A stretch of DNA of 40,470 nt from Reyranella sp. Its GTDB lineage: Bacteria > Pseudomonadota > Alphaproteobacteria > Reyranellales > Reyranellaceae. The position numbers and the translations under genes are program-made. Below the pieces are notes generated by a model. That model did not search any database and was not told where the DNA came from. It saw nothing but the letters and a program-made list of their open reading frames with translations. The stretch lies in the NCBI RefSeq assembly GCF_004296935.1, contig NZ_SCVH01000069.1, positions 1-40,470 of the forward strand. Reading direction: 5' to 3'. How positions within the stretch are numbered: the first letter of the stretch is position 1; the number at the start of each line of letters is the position of its first letter. This document shows, piece after piece, positions 17,402 through 26,259 of this stretch.

Positions 17402-19216
17402 CTACTCGACCACCCGCACCTTCACGTAGCTGCCCGGCGCATCCTCGATCGGGGGCAGGGCGCCATCACCGGGATTGCGTGCCGGCACTTTCGCACCGGA
17501 CTTTTCGGACAGCCACTTGTCCCAGTCGTTCCACCACGATCCGGGGAATTCCTTGGCGCCGGCCTGCCATTCGGCGAGCGTCGGCGGATTCTTGTCGGTT
17601 TCATTCAGCCAGTGCTGATACTTCTTCGCGCGCGGCGGATTGACGACGCCGGCGATGTGGCCGGAGCCCGCGAGCATGAAGCGGATCGGTCCGCTGTAGA
17701 TCTGGGTCGCCTTGTAGACCGATCGCGCCGGCGCGATGTGGTCTTCCTTGCCGGCCTGGATATAGACGGGGATCGCGATCTTCCTGAGATCGATCGGCAC
17801 GTTGTCGATGACGATGCCGCCCGGCCGGCTCAGCAGGTTGTTCTGGTACATGTTGCGCAGGTAGTAGCTGTGCATCGCCGCCGGCATGCGCGTGGCGTCG
17901 GCGTTCCAGTACAGCAGGTCGAAGGGGAAGGGGTCCTTGCCCATCAGATAGTTGTTCACGACGAAAGACCAGATGAGATCGTTGGCGCGCAGGAGGTTGA
18001 AGGTCGTCGCCATGTCGCTGGCGTCGAGATAGCCCTTCTTGGACATCATCTCCTCGATGCTGGCGAGCTGATCCTCGTCGATGAAGACGCCGAGTTCGCC
18101 CGGTTCGGTGAAGTCGACCTGGGCGGTGAAAAAGGTGCAGGCAGCGATGCGATCGTCGCCGCGCGCCGCCATATAGGCGAGCGTCGCCGCCATCAGCGTA
18201 CCGCCGATGCAATAACCGATCGCCGACACCTGGCGCTGGCCGGTCGCCTGCTCGATTGCACCGAGTGCGGCAAGCGGCCCGAGCTTCATGTAATCCTCGA
18301 ACACCAGCTTGGTGAGGCGCTCGTCGGGATTGACCCAGGAAATGACGAACACGGTGTAGCCCTGCTCGGTCGCCCACTTGATGAACGAGTTCTCGGGCTT
18401 GAGGTCGAGGATGTAGAACTTGTTGATCCACGGCGGCACGATCAGCAGCGGAATTTCGTAGACCTCGGCGGTTGCCGGCGCGTACTGGATCAGCTGCATC
18501 AGGTCGTTCTGGTAGACGACCTTGCCGGGCGAGGTGGCGACGTTCTCGCCGACCCTGAAGGCTTTCATGTCGGTCTGGCGGATCGCGAGCTTGCCTTTGC
18601 CGCGCTCCAAATCGGTCAGCAGGTTCTGCAGGCCCTTCAGCAGGTTCTCGCCCTTGGACTCGACGGTTGCCTTCACGACCTGCGGATTGGTCATCGCGAA
18701 GTTGGACGGCGATACCGCGTCGATGAATTGGCGCGTGTAGAAGTCGACCTTCTTCGCCGTCTTGTCGTCGATGCCTTCGACCTGCTTGATGGTGCCTTGC
18801 AGCCAGCGCGCGGTGAGAAGGTAGGACTGCTTCAGGTAGTCGAAGACCACCTCGTCCTTCCACGCGGGATCATTGAAGCGCTTGTCGCCCTTGGCGGGCT
18901 CAGCCATCGGCTCGACCTTCTGGCCCATCAGGCGCTGGGCCGTGAGCTGCCACAGCTGCATGTACTGCTGCCAGAGTTCCATTTGGGCCTGAACGAGCCG
19001 ATTGGGGTCGGCCAGCATCTTGGCGGTGAAATCCATGAAGGTCTGGGTGAGACCCATCGGATCGGCGGGCTGAGAGCCATCGGCCTTGTAGCGCTCGGCA
19101 AAATCCTGGAGCAGCTTCTGGCTGCGTTCGGCAATATCCTTGAAAGCGGCCTGCATTTTCTGCGATTCGGCCGGCGTCACTCCCGGAAAGGCAGTTGGGG
19201 CAGGCGTCTCCGACAT
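17402..19216 (-). CDS. phaC: Class I poly(3-hydroxyalkanoate) synthase
   Basis: A 604-residue enzyme that polymerises 3-hydroxyacyl-CoA into carbon-storage granules. The lipase-like box is GYCIGG with the catalytic Cys336; Asp492 (GKEDHIAP) and His520 (GSGHIAGV) complete the triad. The N-terminal domain (about residues 60-230) and VPPWINKFYILDLKPENSFI near 260 are typical, as is the C-terminal FPGSWWNDWDKWL. Its length matches class I enzymes, which work without a PhaE partner. The start at 19216 is chosen because AGGGG lies in front; an earlier in-frame ATG lacks one. No phaA, phaB or phasin gene is in the window. It is divergent from the repeat lipoprotein with 196 bases between. Confidence 0.97.
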   Translation of the reverse strand: MSETPAPTAFPGVTPAESQKMQAAFKDIAERSQKLLQDFAERYKADGSQPADPMGLTQTFMDFTAKMLADPNRLVQAQMELWQQYMQLWQLTAQRLMGQKVEPMAEPAKGDKRFNDPAWKDEVVFDYLKQSYLLTARWLQGTIKQVEGIDDKTAKKVDFYTRQFIDAVSPSNFAMTNPQVVKATVESKGENLLKGLQNLLTDLERGKGKLAIRQTDMKAFRVGENVATSPGKVVYQNDLMQLIQYAPATAEVYEIPLLIVPPWINKFYILDLKPENSFIKWATEQGYTVFVISWVNPDERLTKLVFEDYMKLGPLAALGAIEQATGQRQVSAIGYCIGGTLMAATLAYMAARGDDRIAACTFFTAQVDFTEPGELGVFIDEDQLASIEEMMSKKGYLDASDMATTFNLLRANDLIWSFVVNNYLMGKDPFPFDLLYWNADATRMPAAMHSYYLRNMYQNNLLSRPGGIVIDNVPIDLRKIAIPVYIQAGKEDHIAPARSVYKATQIYSGPIRFMLAGSGHIAGVVNPPRAKKYQHWLNETDKNPPTLAEWQAGAKEFPGSWWNDWDKWLSEKSGAKVPARNPGDGALPPIEDAPGSYVKVRVVE

Positions 19217-19412
19217 GCGTTTCCCCTTCTGAATCATTGCCCTTGTGGCGTTTCTTGCGGTATTTTCAACGACCCGGTACCATACCTAGTGCTTGTCTGT
19301 CCGGGTCGCCGAACGCCCTGTTATAGGTAGGCTGCGACAACAGACGGGTCAAACTTCCTCTCGGCCTCCGCTAAAGACAGTGGGCAAGCCGGGCTTCAAG
19401 CGGGTGACGACG

Positions 19413-21620
19413 ATGCAGCGACAACAAGACACGAGCGGCAGCCGGCGCCTTTGGCTTGGCCTGCTCGGCGTGTCGACGCTGGCGCTCATGGCGGGCTGCG
19501 GCATGTTCGACAGCAGCACTCCGGTACAAAGCGCAAAGGTCCGTCCGGGCGCCGACCGTCAGGCCGCGGTGAGCAGCAGCCTGCCGTCGGCCAGTTCCGG
19601 ACGTCAGTACGACGCGGGCATCGCCGCCGTCGACGAGACGCGCACGGGCCCGCAGGTCGGCTCCATCGTCGCCGGTCGTGGCGGCCAGAAAGCCCAGAAG
19701 GAAGCGATCGAGAAGGAAGCCGCCGAGGCGGACGCCAAGGCGCGCGAGCAGCGTCAGGCACGCGCAACGGCCGACCGCGAAGCCAAGGCGCGGGCGCCGG
19801 CAGAGCCACCCGCGGCCCGGGCGCCTGTCACCACGGCTGCGGCCCCTCCGCCACCTGAACCGGCGAGAGTGGCGCCTGCGCCCGTTGCCGCAGTGCCCAG
19901 TCCTCCAGCGACCGCAGCACCTGCGCCCGAGCCGGTTGTCGTTGCCGCGGCGCCGTCGCCGCCGGCCGATCCCAACAAGGCTTTTGTCCCGCCGCCGGGC
20001 TGGGCACCGCCCGGTCAGACCGCGGCGTCCGTCGCTGTCGGAACGGCCACACCACCTGCACCTGCGCCGGTGACAAGCGCGCCGGCACCGGTCGAAATGG
20101 CTGCTGCCGCCACACCTCCGCCAACACCAATGCCCACGCCGGCACCCGAGCCGGTGGTGGTCGCTGCCGCGCCGGTACCGCAAGGGGATCCCAACAAGGC
20201 GTTCGTGCCGCCGCCGGGCTGGGCACCGCCAGGTCAGGCTGCGGCATCCGTCGCCGTCGGAACGGCCACACCTGCTCCGGCTCCTGCTTCCGCACCGACG
20301 CCGATCGTGATGGCGTCTGCCGAGGCGCCACCAGCGGCGAGGCCGCCGGTGCGTTCGGCCGATCCGAACCGGGCTTTCGTGCCGCCCCCGGGTTGGACAC
20401 CGCCCGGACAGGCGTCGGCCGCGACGCCTATCGAGTCGCCTGCGCCGCCACCCGCGCCCGTGATTACGGCTGCCGTGGCACCGACGCCTCAGCCGGAGCC
20501 GACCCCGGCGCCGGCTGCAATACAGCCCTCGCGCTCGGCCGATCCGAGCAAGGCTTTCGTACCGCCCCCGGGTTGGACACCACCCGGTCAGGCTCCGGCC
20601 GCGACGCCGACGCCTGTTGCGTCGCCTGCGCCTCAACCGGAGCCGACCCCGCCGCCGGCTGCAATACAGCCCACGCGTTCGGCCGATCCGAGCAAGGCTT
20701 TCGTGCCACCGCCGGGCTGGACACCGCCCGGTCAGGCTCCGGCGGCAACGCCGACGCCTGTCGTGTCGCCTGCGCCTCAGCCCACATCGGTGATGACGGC
20801 TGCGGCGGCACCGGCGCCTCAACCGGAGCCAACCCCGCCGCCGGCTGCAATGCCGCCCACGCGCTCGGCCGATCCGAGCAAGGCTTTCGTGCCGCCACCG
20901 GGCTGGACACCGCCCGGTCAGGCTCCGGCCGCAACGTCTGTCGCATCGCCTCCGCCGGCGCCCGTCATGACGGCTGCCGTGGCGCCGGCGCCTCAGCCTG
21001 AGCCGGCGGTTCCGCCGCCCGCCCGCGCGGCCGATCCGGCCAAGGCCTTCGTACCACCGCCGGATTGGACGCCGCCCAGTCGTGCTCCCGATGCGGTGGC
21101 GGCCACGACGCCGATGCCGGCGCCTGTTGCTGCCGCGCCGCCGCGGCCCGAGCCGGTGGTAGTGACGCCAACCCCCGCGCCGCCGATGCCGATCGAAGCC
21201 AACATCGCGACCGCGCGATCGGGTGCGGTGCCGTTCAGCGACATCAAATCACCGCCGTTCGGCGGGCCGATGCAGGTCGCGGTCATCCAGTTCGGCCGCG
21301 CGTCATCAGGCCTCGGCGAAAACGACTACAACGTGCTGGCCCAGGTGGCGCAGATCCAGCGCCGCAATGGCGGCACCATCCGTGTCGTGGCGCACGCCGA
21401 CCAGGATGCCTACGGCGCTTCGGCGACGCAGATCGAACGCGGCAATTTCGAAGTGTCGCGGCGCCGGGCACTGGCCGTCGCCCAGCAGCTCCGGGCACTC
21501 GGTGTGCCGCGCGACCGCATCGTGGCCGAGGCAGCCTCCGACGACGAACCTGTCTACCAGACCAACACCGCCCGCGGCATCGCCGCCAACCGGCGTGCCG
21601 AAGTCTTCATCGATTTCTAG
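19413..21620 (+). CDS. Proline/alanine-rich repeat lipoprotein with C-terminal OmpA domain
   Basis: A 735-residue predicted lipoprotein. Residues 11-28 are a signal peptide ending in the lipobox LMAGC, so Cys29 would be lipidated. A charged stretch rich in Lys/Glu/Ala (about 85-135) may be helical. Residues 130-600 are Pro/Ala-rich and contain seven copies of a 17-residue motif, DPxKAFVPPPGWxPPGQ, at residues 186, 259, 317, 377, 425, 487 and 541. The last 110 residues are an OmpA/MotB-type peptidoglycan-binding domain: VIQFGRASSGLGENDYNVL, VVAHADQDAYG, NFEVSRRRALAVAQQLRALGV and ANRRAEVFIDF. The design implies a membrane anchor, a long extended spacer and a cell-wall binding head. The ATG at 19413 is chosen because it sits right before the signal peptide. 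Confidence 0.88.
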   Translation: MQRQQDTSGSRRLWLGLLGVSTLALMAGCGMFDSSTPVQSAKVRPGADRQAAVSSSLPSASSGRQYDAGIAAVDETRTGPQVGSIVAGRGGQKAQKEAIEKEAAEADAKAREQRQARATADREAKARAPAEPPAARAPVTTAAAPPPPEPARVAPAPVAAVPSPPATAAPAPEPVVVAAAPSPPADPNKAFVPPPGWAPPGQTAASVAVGTATPPAPAPVTSAPAPVEMAAAATPPPTPMPTPAPEPVVVAAAPVPQGDPNKAFVPPPGWAPPGQAAASVAVGTATPAPAPASAPTPIVMASAEAPPAARPPVRSADPNRAFVPPPGWTPPGQASAATPIESPAPPPAPVITAAVAPTPQPEPTPAPAAIQPSRSADPSKAFVPPPGWTPPGQAPAATPTPVASPAPQPEPTPPPAAIQPTRSADPSKAFVPPPGWTPPGQAPAATPTPVVSPAPQPTSVMTAAAAPAPQPEPTPPPAAMPPTRSADPSKAFVPPPGWTPPGQAPAATSVASPPPAPVMTAAVAPAPQPEPAVPPPARAADPAKAFVPPPDWTPPSRAPDAVAATTPMPAPVAAAPPRPEPVVVTPTPAPPMPIEANIATARSGAVPFSDIKSPPFGGPMQVAVIQFGRASSGLGENDYNVLAQVAQIQRRNGGTIRVVAHADQDAYGASATQIERGNFEVSRRRALAVAQQLRALGVPRDRIVAEAASDDEPVYQTNTARGIAANRRAEVFIDF
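19968..21083 (+). repeat. Seven in-frame copies of a 51-base coding repeat
   Basis: Units start at 19968, 20187, 20361, 20541, 20685, 20871 and 21033; each encodes a 17-residue motif DPxKAFVPPPGWxPPGQ. Spacings are 219, 174, 180, 144, 186 and 162 bases, all multiples of three, filled with variable Pro/Ala/Thr/Val linker. The first two copies carry W-A-PPG, later ones W-T-PPG; the last has PPPDW and PPSR, so the ends have drifted while copies 4-6 are near identical, a sign of recent internal duplication. Confidence 0.92.
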
Positions 21621-21639
21621 GACGCCAGGGAAGAACACG

Positions 21640-22896
21640 ATGGACGATTCGGAATTTCACCGGCTGAAGCGCCTGCCGCCTTATGTGTTTGCCGAAGTAA
21701 ACGCCATGAAAGCGCGTGCCCGCGGCGCCGGACAGGACGTGATCGATCTTGGCATGGGCAATCCCGACCTGCCGACGGCGCCGCACATCGTCGCCAAGCT
21801 CGCCGAAGCCGCCGCCAATCCGCGCGCGCATGGCTACTCCGCCTCGCGCGGCATTCCGGGCCTGCGCAAGGCGCAGGCGGCCTATTACGCGCGCCGCTTC
21901 AATGTCGACCTCGATCCCGAGAGCGAGATCATCGTTACCCTGGGATCGAAGGAGGGGCTCGCCAATCTCGCGCAGGCCATTACTTCGCCGGGCGACACGG
22001 TGCTGGTGCCGAACCCGAGCTATCCCATCCACCCCTACGGTTTCATCATTGCCGGCGGCTCAGTGCGCCACATTCCGGTGCCGGGCAGCACCTCGCTCGC
22101 CGAGTTCCTGCCGGCGCTCGAGCGTGCCGTACAGCATGCGGTGCCCAAGCCGTTGGCGCTGGTGCTGAACTATCCGTCCAACCCGACGGCGCAGGTCGTC
22201 GATCTCGACTTCTATGGCGCCATCGTCGATTTCTGCAAACGCCAGGGCATCTGGATCCTGTCGGACCTCGCCTATGCCGAGATCTACTTCGATGGCGTGC
22301 CGCCGCCGTCGGTGCTTCAGGTGCCGGGCGCGCGCGACATCGCCATCGAATTCACCTCGATGAGCAAGACCTACTCGATGGCGGGCTGGCGCATCGGTTT
22401 TGCCGCCGGCAACAAGACGCTGATCACGGCGCTGACGCGCATCAAGTCCTACCTCGACTACGGCGCCTTCACGCCGATCCAGGTGGCCGCGACGGCGGCG
22501 CTGAACGGTCCGCAGGATTGCGTTGCCGAAGCGCGCAATACCTACAAGGAACGCCGCGACGTGCTGATGGAAGGCTTGCTCGCGGCCGGCTGGGATCTGC
22601 CGGCACCGTCGGCCAGCATGTTCGCCTGGGCGCCGATCCCCAAGGACTTCGCCGAGCTGGGCTCGCTCGCCTTCTCCAAGCTGCTGCTGACGCAGGCCAA
22701 TGTCGCGGTCTCGCCGGGCATCGGCTTCGGTGAGCACGGCGATGCGCATGTTCGGATCGCGCTGGTCGAGAACAAGCACCGCATCCGCCAGGCCGTCCGC
22801 AACATCCGCCAGGTGATGGCCGACCCGGCGCGCGCCATCGATCTTTATCTGCGCGGCGTTGGGGACAACGTCACGCTGATCAAGGCTCGCGCCTAG
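21640..22896 (+). CDS. PLP-dependent class I/II aminotransferase (AlaC/aspartate aminotransferase-like)
   Basis: A 418-residue fold-type I aminotransferase. The Schiff-base lysine is Lys243 in SMSKTYSMAGWRIGF; Asn181 (NYPSNPTA), Asp209 and Tyr212 (SDLAYAEIYFDG) contact the cofactor. DLGMGNPDLPTAPHI at residues 36-50 is the N-terminal substrate lid. It resembles the aminotransferase that sits before homoserine dehydrogenase in many alphaproteobacteria; likely donors are glutamate or alanine with pyruvate or oxaloacetate as acceptor, but specificity is not readable. The ATG follows the lipoprotein stop by 19 bases with AGGGAAG before it, and hom follows after 25 bases, so these form an operon with glpX. 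Confidence 0.92.
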   Translation: MDDSEFHRLKRLPPYVFAEVNAMKARARGAGQDVIDLGMGNPDLPTAPHIVAKLAEAAANPRAHGYSASRGIPGLRKAQAAYYARRFNVDLDPESEIIVTLGSKEGLANLAQAITSPGDTVLVPNPSYPIHPYGFIIAGGSVRHIPVPGSTSLAEFLPALERAVQHAVPKPLALVLNYPSNPTAQVVDLDFYGAIVDFCKRQGIWILSDLAYAEIYFDGVPPPSVLQVPGARDIAIEFTSMSKTYSMAGWRIGFAAGNKTLITALTRIKSYLDYGAFTPIQVAATAALNGPQDCVAEARNTYKERRDVLMEGLLAAGWDLPAPSASMFAWAPIPKDFAELGSLAFSKLLLTQANVAVSPGIGFGEHGDAHVRIALVENKHRIRQAVRNIRQVMADPARAIDLYLRGVGDNVTLIKARA

Positions 22897-22921
22897 CATC
22901 ATCCTGTCGTATCAGGCGTCC

Positions 22922-24214
22922 ATGAAATCTCCCCTCAGAATCGGCATCGCCGGTCTCGGCACCGTTGGCGCCGGCGTCGTCAAGCTGCTGGCCGAGCACG
23001 GCCGGCTTCTCTCGCTGCGCGGCGGCCGTCCGTTGAAGCTCGTGGCCGTCAGCGCCCGCTCGCGTACCAAGAAGCGCGACATCGACGTCTCCCGCGTGCG
23101 CTGGGAGAAGGATCCGCTGGCACTGGCGACGGCTCCCGACATCGACGTCGTGGTCGAGCTGATCGGCGGCTCGGGCGGCATTGCGCGCCGGCTGGTGCAG
23201 AAGGCGCTTGCCTCGGGCAAGCACGTCGTCACCGCCAACAAGGCGCTCCTGGCGCTGCACGGGGCGGAAATCGCGGCTGCGGCCGAGAAGAAGGACCGCA
23301 TTCTCGCCTTCGAGGCGGCGGTCGCGGGCGGCATCCCGATCATCAAGGCACTGCGCGAAGGCCTGGTCGGCAACAAGGTCAGCCGGCTCTACGGCATCCT
23401 GAATGGCACCTGTAATTACATCCTGACCACCATGCGCGAGACCGGACGCGACTTCGACGTCGTCCTGGCCGAGGCGCAGGCGGCGGGCTACGCCGAGGCC
23501 GACCCGAGTTTCGACGTCGATGGTATCGACGCCGCGCACAAGCTCGCCGTGCTGACGGGGGCGGCCTTCGGCGCCAAGGTCAATTTCGCCGGCGTTCATA
23601 TCGAGGGCATCCGCCGCGTCACCTCGATGGACATCCAGTTCGCCGAGGAGCTCGGCTACCGGATCAAGCTGCTGGGCCTCGCCCGCGAGACCCGATATGG
23701 TATCGAGCAGCGCGTGCATCCGTGCATGGTGCCGCTGGCCACACCGATCGCCCATATCGAAGGCGTGTTCAATGCCGTGGTGGTCGAAGGCGATTTCGTG
23801 GGCACCACGATGTTCCAGGGCCGCGGCGCCGGGCAGGGACCGACCGCCTCGGCGGTGGTCGCTGATCTGGTCGATGTCGCGCGCGGCCGTCACATGCCGG
23901 CCTTCGTCGTGCCGGCGGCGCGGCTTGCCGACAAGAAGGTTTCGCCGATGGACCGCCATGTCGGCGCCTACTACATGCGCCTGATGGTGCAGGATCGGCC
24001 CGGCGTGATCTCGGCGGTATCGGGGGCACTCGCCAAGGAACATATCTCGCTGGAATCAATGCTCCAGCGCGGGCGCTCGCAGTCGGGAGAAGTACCGGTG
24101 GTGCTGACGACGCACGAGACGGAAGAGGCGGCGATGCGGCGCGCTCTGGCGCGCATCGCCAAGCTGAAGGCGGTGGCCGAGGAGCCCTGCGTGATCAGGA
24201 TAGAGGCATTCTAG
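22922..24214 (+). CDS. hom: Homoserine dehydrogenase
   Basis: A 430-residue enzyme that reduces aspartate semialdehyde to homoserine, the branch point to threonine and methionine. The NAD(P)-binding loop GIAGLGTVGAGVV is at residues 8-20. TANKALLALHG (near 103), FEAAVAGGIPIIKALREGL (near 131) and LNGTCNYILTTM (near 160) are the catalytic-domain blocks, and EADPSFDVDGIDAAHK holds conserved acidic and lysine residues. From about residue 350 (YYMRLMVQDRPGVISAVSG) a C-terminal ACT domain follows, the usual site for threonine feedback inhibition. Its neighbours, an aminotransferase and glpX, give the common alphaproteobacterial gene order. Confidence 0.97.
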   Translation: MKSPLRIGIAGLGTVGAGVVKLLAEHGRLLSLRGGRPLKLVAVSARSRTKKRDIDVSRVRWEKDPLALATAPDIDVVVELIGGSGGIARRLVQKALASGKHVVTANKALLALHGAEIAAAAEKKDRILAFEAAVAGGIPIIKALREGLVGNKVSRLYGILNGTCNYILTTMRETGRDFDVVLAEAQAAGYAEADPSFDVDGIDAAHKLAVLTGAAFGAKVNFAGVHIEGIRRVTSMDIQFAEELGYRIKLLGLARETRYGIEQRVHPCMVPLATPIAHIEGVFNAVVVEGDFVGTTMFQGRGAGQGPTASAVVADLVDVARGRHMPAFVVPAARLADKKVSPMDRHVGAYYMRLMVQDRPGVISAVSGALAKEHISLESMLQRGRSQSGEVPVVLTTHETEEAAMRRALARIAKLKAVAEEPCVIRIEAF

Positions 24215-24246
24215 GAAGGCGCCTTAGACGCCGGACGGAGGAAGTG

Positions 24247-25230
24247 ATGGCCGACACAGGCAAGATGGATCGCAATCTGGCAATGGAAGCGGTGAGGGTG
24301 ACTGAAGCCGCCGCGCTGGCGGCGTCCAAGCTAATGGGACGGGGTGACGAAAAGGCGGCCGACCAGGCGGCCGTCGACGCCATGCGCAGCGCGCTGAACA
24401 CGCTGTCGATCGAAGGAACCGTGGTGATCGGCGAGGGCGAGCGCGACGAGGCGCCGATGCTCTATATCGGTGAAAAGGTCGGGGCTGGCGGGCCCAAGAT
24501 CGACATCGCCCTCGATCCGCTCGAGGGCACCACCATCACAGCCAAGGGCCTGCCCAACGGGCTCGCCGTCATGGCGATGGCCGAGCATGGTGGGTTCCTC
24601 AACGCGCCCGACGTCTACATGGACAAGATCGCCGTCGGCGGTGGCCTGCCCGACGGTATCGTTGACCTCGACAAGACAGCCAAGCAGAACCTGGTCGACC
24701 TCGCCAAGGCCAAGAAAGTGGATGTCGCCGATCTCGTGGTCTGCATCCTCGACCGGCCGCGGCATGCCGAACTGATCGCCAAGGTTCGTGACGCGGGCGC
24801 CCGCATCATGCTGATCGGCGATGGTGATGTGTCGGGCGTGATCGCCACCTCGACCGGCGATTCCGGCATCGACATCTATATGGGCTCGGGCGGTGCGCCG
24901 GAGGGCGTACTGGCGGCGGCGGCGCTGCGCGCCATCGGTGGCCAGATCCAGGGCCGTCTACTGTTTCGCAACGACGACGAGAAGGGTCGCGCGCGCAAGT
25001 GGGGCATCACCGACCTCAACCGCAAATATTCGATGACCGAGATGGCCAAGGGCGACGTCATGTTTGCTGCAACCGGCGTGACGTCGGGCTCGATGCTGAA
25101 GGGTGTGCGCCGCTTCGCGAACGGCGCCGAGACCCATTCCATCGTCATGCGCTCGAAGACCGGCACGGTGCGCTGGATCTCGGCCAACCACAATTTCTCG
25201 ATCAAGACCGGCTTGCCGAGCTGGGCCTAG
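24247..25230 (+). CDS. glpX: Fructose-1,6-bisphosphatase class II
   Basis: A 327-residue GlpX-type phosphatase that converts fructose 1,6-bisphosphate to fructose 6-phosphate in gluconeogenesis. Metal- and substrate-binding blocks are GEGERDEAPMLY (residues 62-73) and DPLEGTT (90-96), both typical of the lithium-sensitive phosphatase superfamily; IGDGDVSGVIA and GSGGAPEGVLAAAALR follow. The ATG at 24247 has GGAGG eight or so bases ahead. It is the third gene after the aminotransferase and hom. The stop TAG shares the CTAG at 25227-25230 with the convergent deacetylase-like gene. Confidence 0.97.
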   Translation: MADTGKMDRNLAMEAVRVTEAAALAASKLMGRGDEKAADQAAVDAMRSALNTLSIEGTVVIGEGERDEAPMLYIGEKVGAGGPKIDIALDPLEGTTITAKGLPNGLAVMAMAEHGGFLNAPDVYMDKIAVGGGLPDGIVDLDKTAKQNLVDLAKAKKVDVADLVVCILDRPRHAELIAKVRDAGARIMLIGDGDVSGVIATSTGDSGIDIYMGSGGAPEGVLAAAALRAIGGQIQGRLLFRNDDEKGRARKWGITDLNRKYSMTEMAKGDVMFAATGVTSGSMLKGVRRFANGAETHSIVMRSKTGTVRWISANHNFSIKTGLPSWA

Positions 25231-26177
25231 AGTTTCTCGCCGGCTGCCGTCACGACAGCTTCGACGTCGGTGATCCAGACGAGCTTCTGCGTCTTGACGA
25301 CGTCGAGCACGCGTCGCAGCGACGCGGCGCCGGCGGGTGTGCCGACGACGAACGGATGGATGCCGATCGCAACGACAGCAGCGGGCCGGCCGGGGTCCCT
25401 TTCCGCCTCGCGCGCCAGCTCGGAGATGTAGTCGATCCAGAAGCGCTCCAGATCGAGCGGCTCCTTGAAGCGCGAGAGATAGTGACCCATGTCGACCGTG
25501 ACGGCCGGGTAGGGGACCATGATCAACTTGCCCAGGGGCGTGACGAGCCGCGACAGCACGTCGGAGTCCATGCCGTCGAGCGTGTATTTGATGCCTTCGG
25601 CCGCCGTCGCGGGAAAGGTTTCGACGTTGGAATAGACACTGGGGCTCGACCAGCCGGTCGGACGTATTCCCGTGCTTTTCTGGATCATGTCGAGCGTGCG
25701 GCGGACATAGGCGCTCTGCGCGTCGGTGCCCTTGTCGAGCGGCAACTGGTCGGTCGAGTTGTTGATGCCGTGCGCCACGATCGGCGCCTTGGGCACCAAG
25801 GCGCGGAACTGCTTCCAGACCTCGGGATGCTGCTCGGGGAATTGCGCGTTGAGCGCGATGCTGAGCGGCGCGCCCTGTTCCTTGAACAAGCGGCCGACTC
25901 GCGGGACGCCCCATTCGATTGAGTACTGGCGGAAGGATTCGTCGACGATGTCGGGCTTGCGATCGGCCATGTCGGGCCGGAAGTTCGGGCCGTTGCCTTT
26001 GCCCCACACCTCCACGTAGAGGACGAAGCAGATCGCGACCTTGCGGCCCTCCGGCCAGGCTTTGACTTGCATCTGCTCGCGCGGAAATCCGGTGATCCAG
26101 TCCGGGCTGCTTTGCGCGGCCGCAGGCGTTGCAAGCGCGGCGGCCGCCAGCAGCGCAGCGACCAGGATTCTCGTCAT
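25227..26177 (-). CDS. Secreted polysaccharide-deacetylase-fold protein, PuuE-like
   Basis: A 316-residue protein with a signal peptide (MTRILVAALLAAAALATPAAAQ) that sends it to the periplasm. It has the NodB/deacetylase barrel, but the usual metal-binding TFDDG is replaced by FVLYVEVWGKGN (near residue 50), and the second motif reads AHGINNS (near 135). That pattern resembles the PuuE allantoinase-like branch, which works without the classical metal triad. Further blocks are IEWGVPRVGRLFKEQG and GWSSPSVYSN. Candidate substrates are cyclic amides or N-acetyl groups; unproven. GGAGGG ahead of this ATG sets the start, rather than an in-frame ATG 14 codons earlier. Divergent from recJ with 82 bases between. 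Confidence 0.85.
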   Translation of the reverse strand: MTRILVAALLAAAALATPAAAQSSPDWITGFPREQMQVKAWPEGRKVAICFVLYVEVWGKGNGPNFRPDMADRKPDIVDESFRQYSIEWGVPRVGRLFKEQGAPLSIALNAQFPEQHPEVWKQFRALVPKAPIVAHGINNSTDQLPLDKGTDAQSAYVRRTLDMIQKSTGIRPTGWSSPSVYSNVETFPATAAEGIKYTLDGMDSDVLSRLVTPLGKLIMVPYPAVTVDMGHYLSRFKEPLDLERFWIDYISELAREAERDPGRPAAVVAIGIHPFVVGTPAGAASLRRVLDVVKTQKLVWITDVEAVVTAAGEKL

Positions 26178-26259
26178 GCCGTTCCCTCCAAGCCCCGCAT
26201 GAATGTTAGCAGGCGGCATGTGCCAAGTCGTCCACAGCGCTTTGGGCTAAGGTGCCGGC

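Noticed and set aside
17612-19330. Very long open frame on the plus strand opposite phaC
   Set aside because: The codon pattern mirrors the coding strand of phaC, the translation has no family-like motifs, and GC-rich DNA produces such antisense openings routinely.
19217-19412. Divergent promoters between phaC and the lipoprotein
   Set aside because: TTGTCT at 19293 and TATAGG at 19322 look tempting, but the spacer is 23 bases, too long for a sigma-70 promoter; no better pair was found by eye.
19371-20822. Long arginine-rich open frame opposite the repeat lipoprotein
   Set aside because: It is the reverse reading of Pro/Ala codons; composition is Arg/Gly/Cys-biased with no fold signature, while the plus strand has a signal peptide and an OmpA domain.
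19968-21083. Regularly spaced repeats as a possible CRISPR array
   Set aside because: Spacings are unequal, all multiples of three, the units encode one conserved peptide and no cas genes are near. These are protein repeats.
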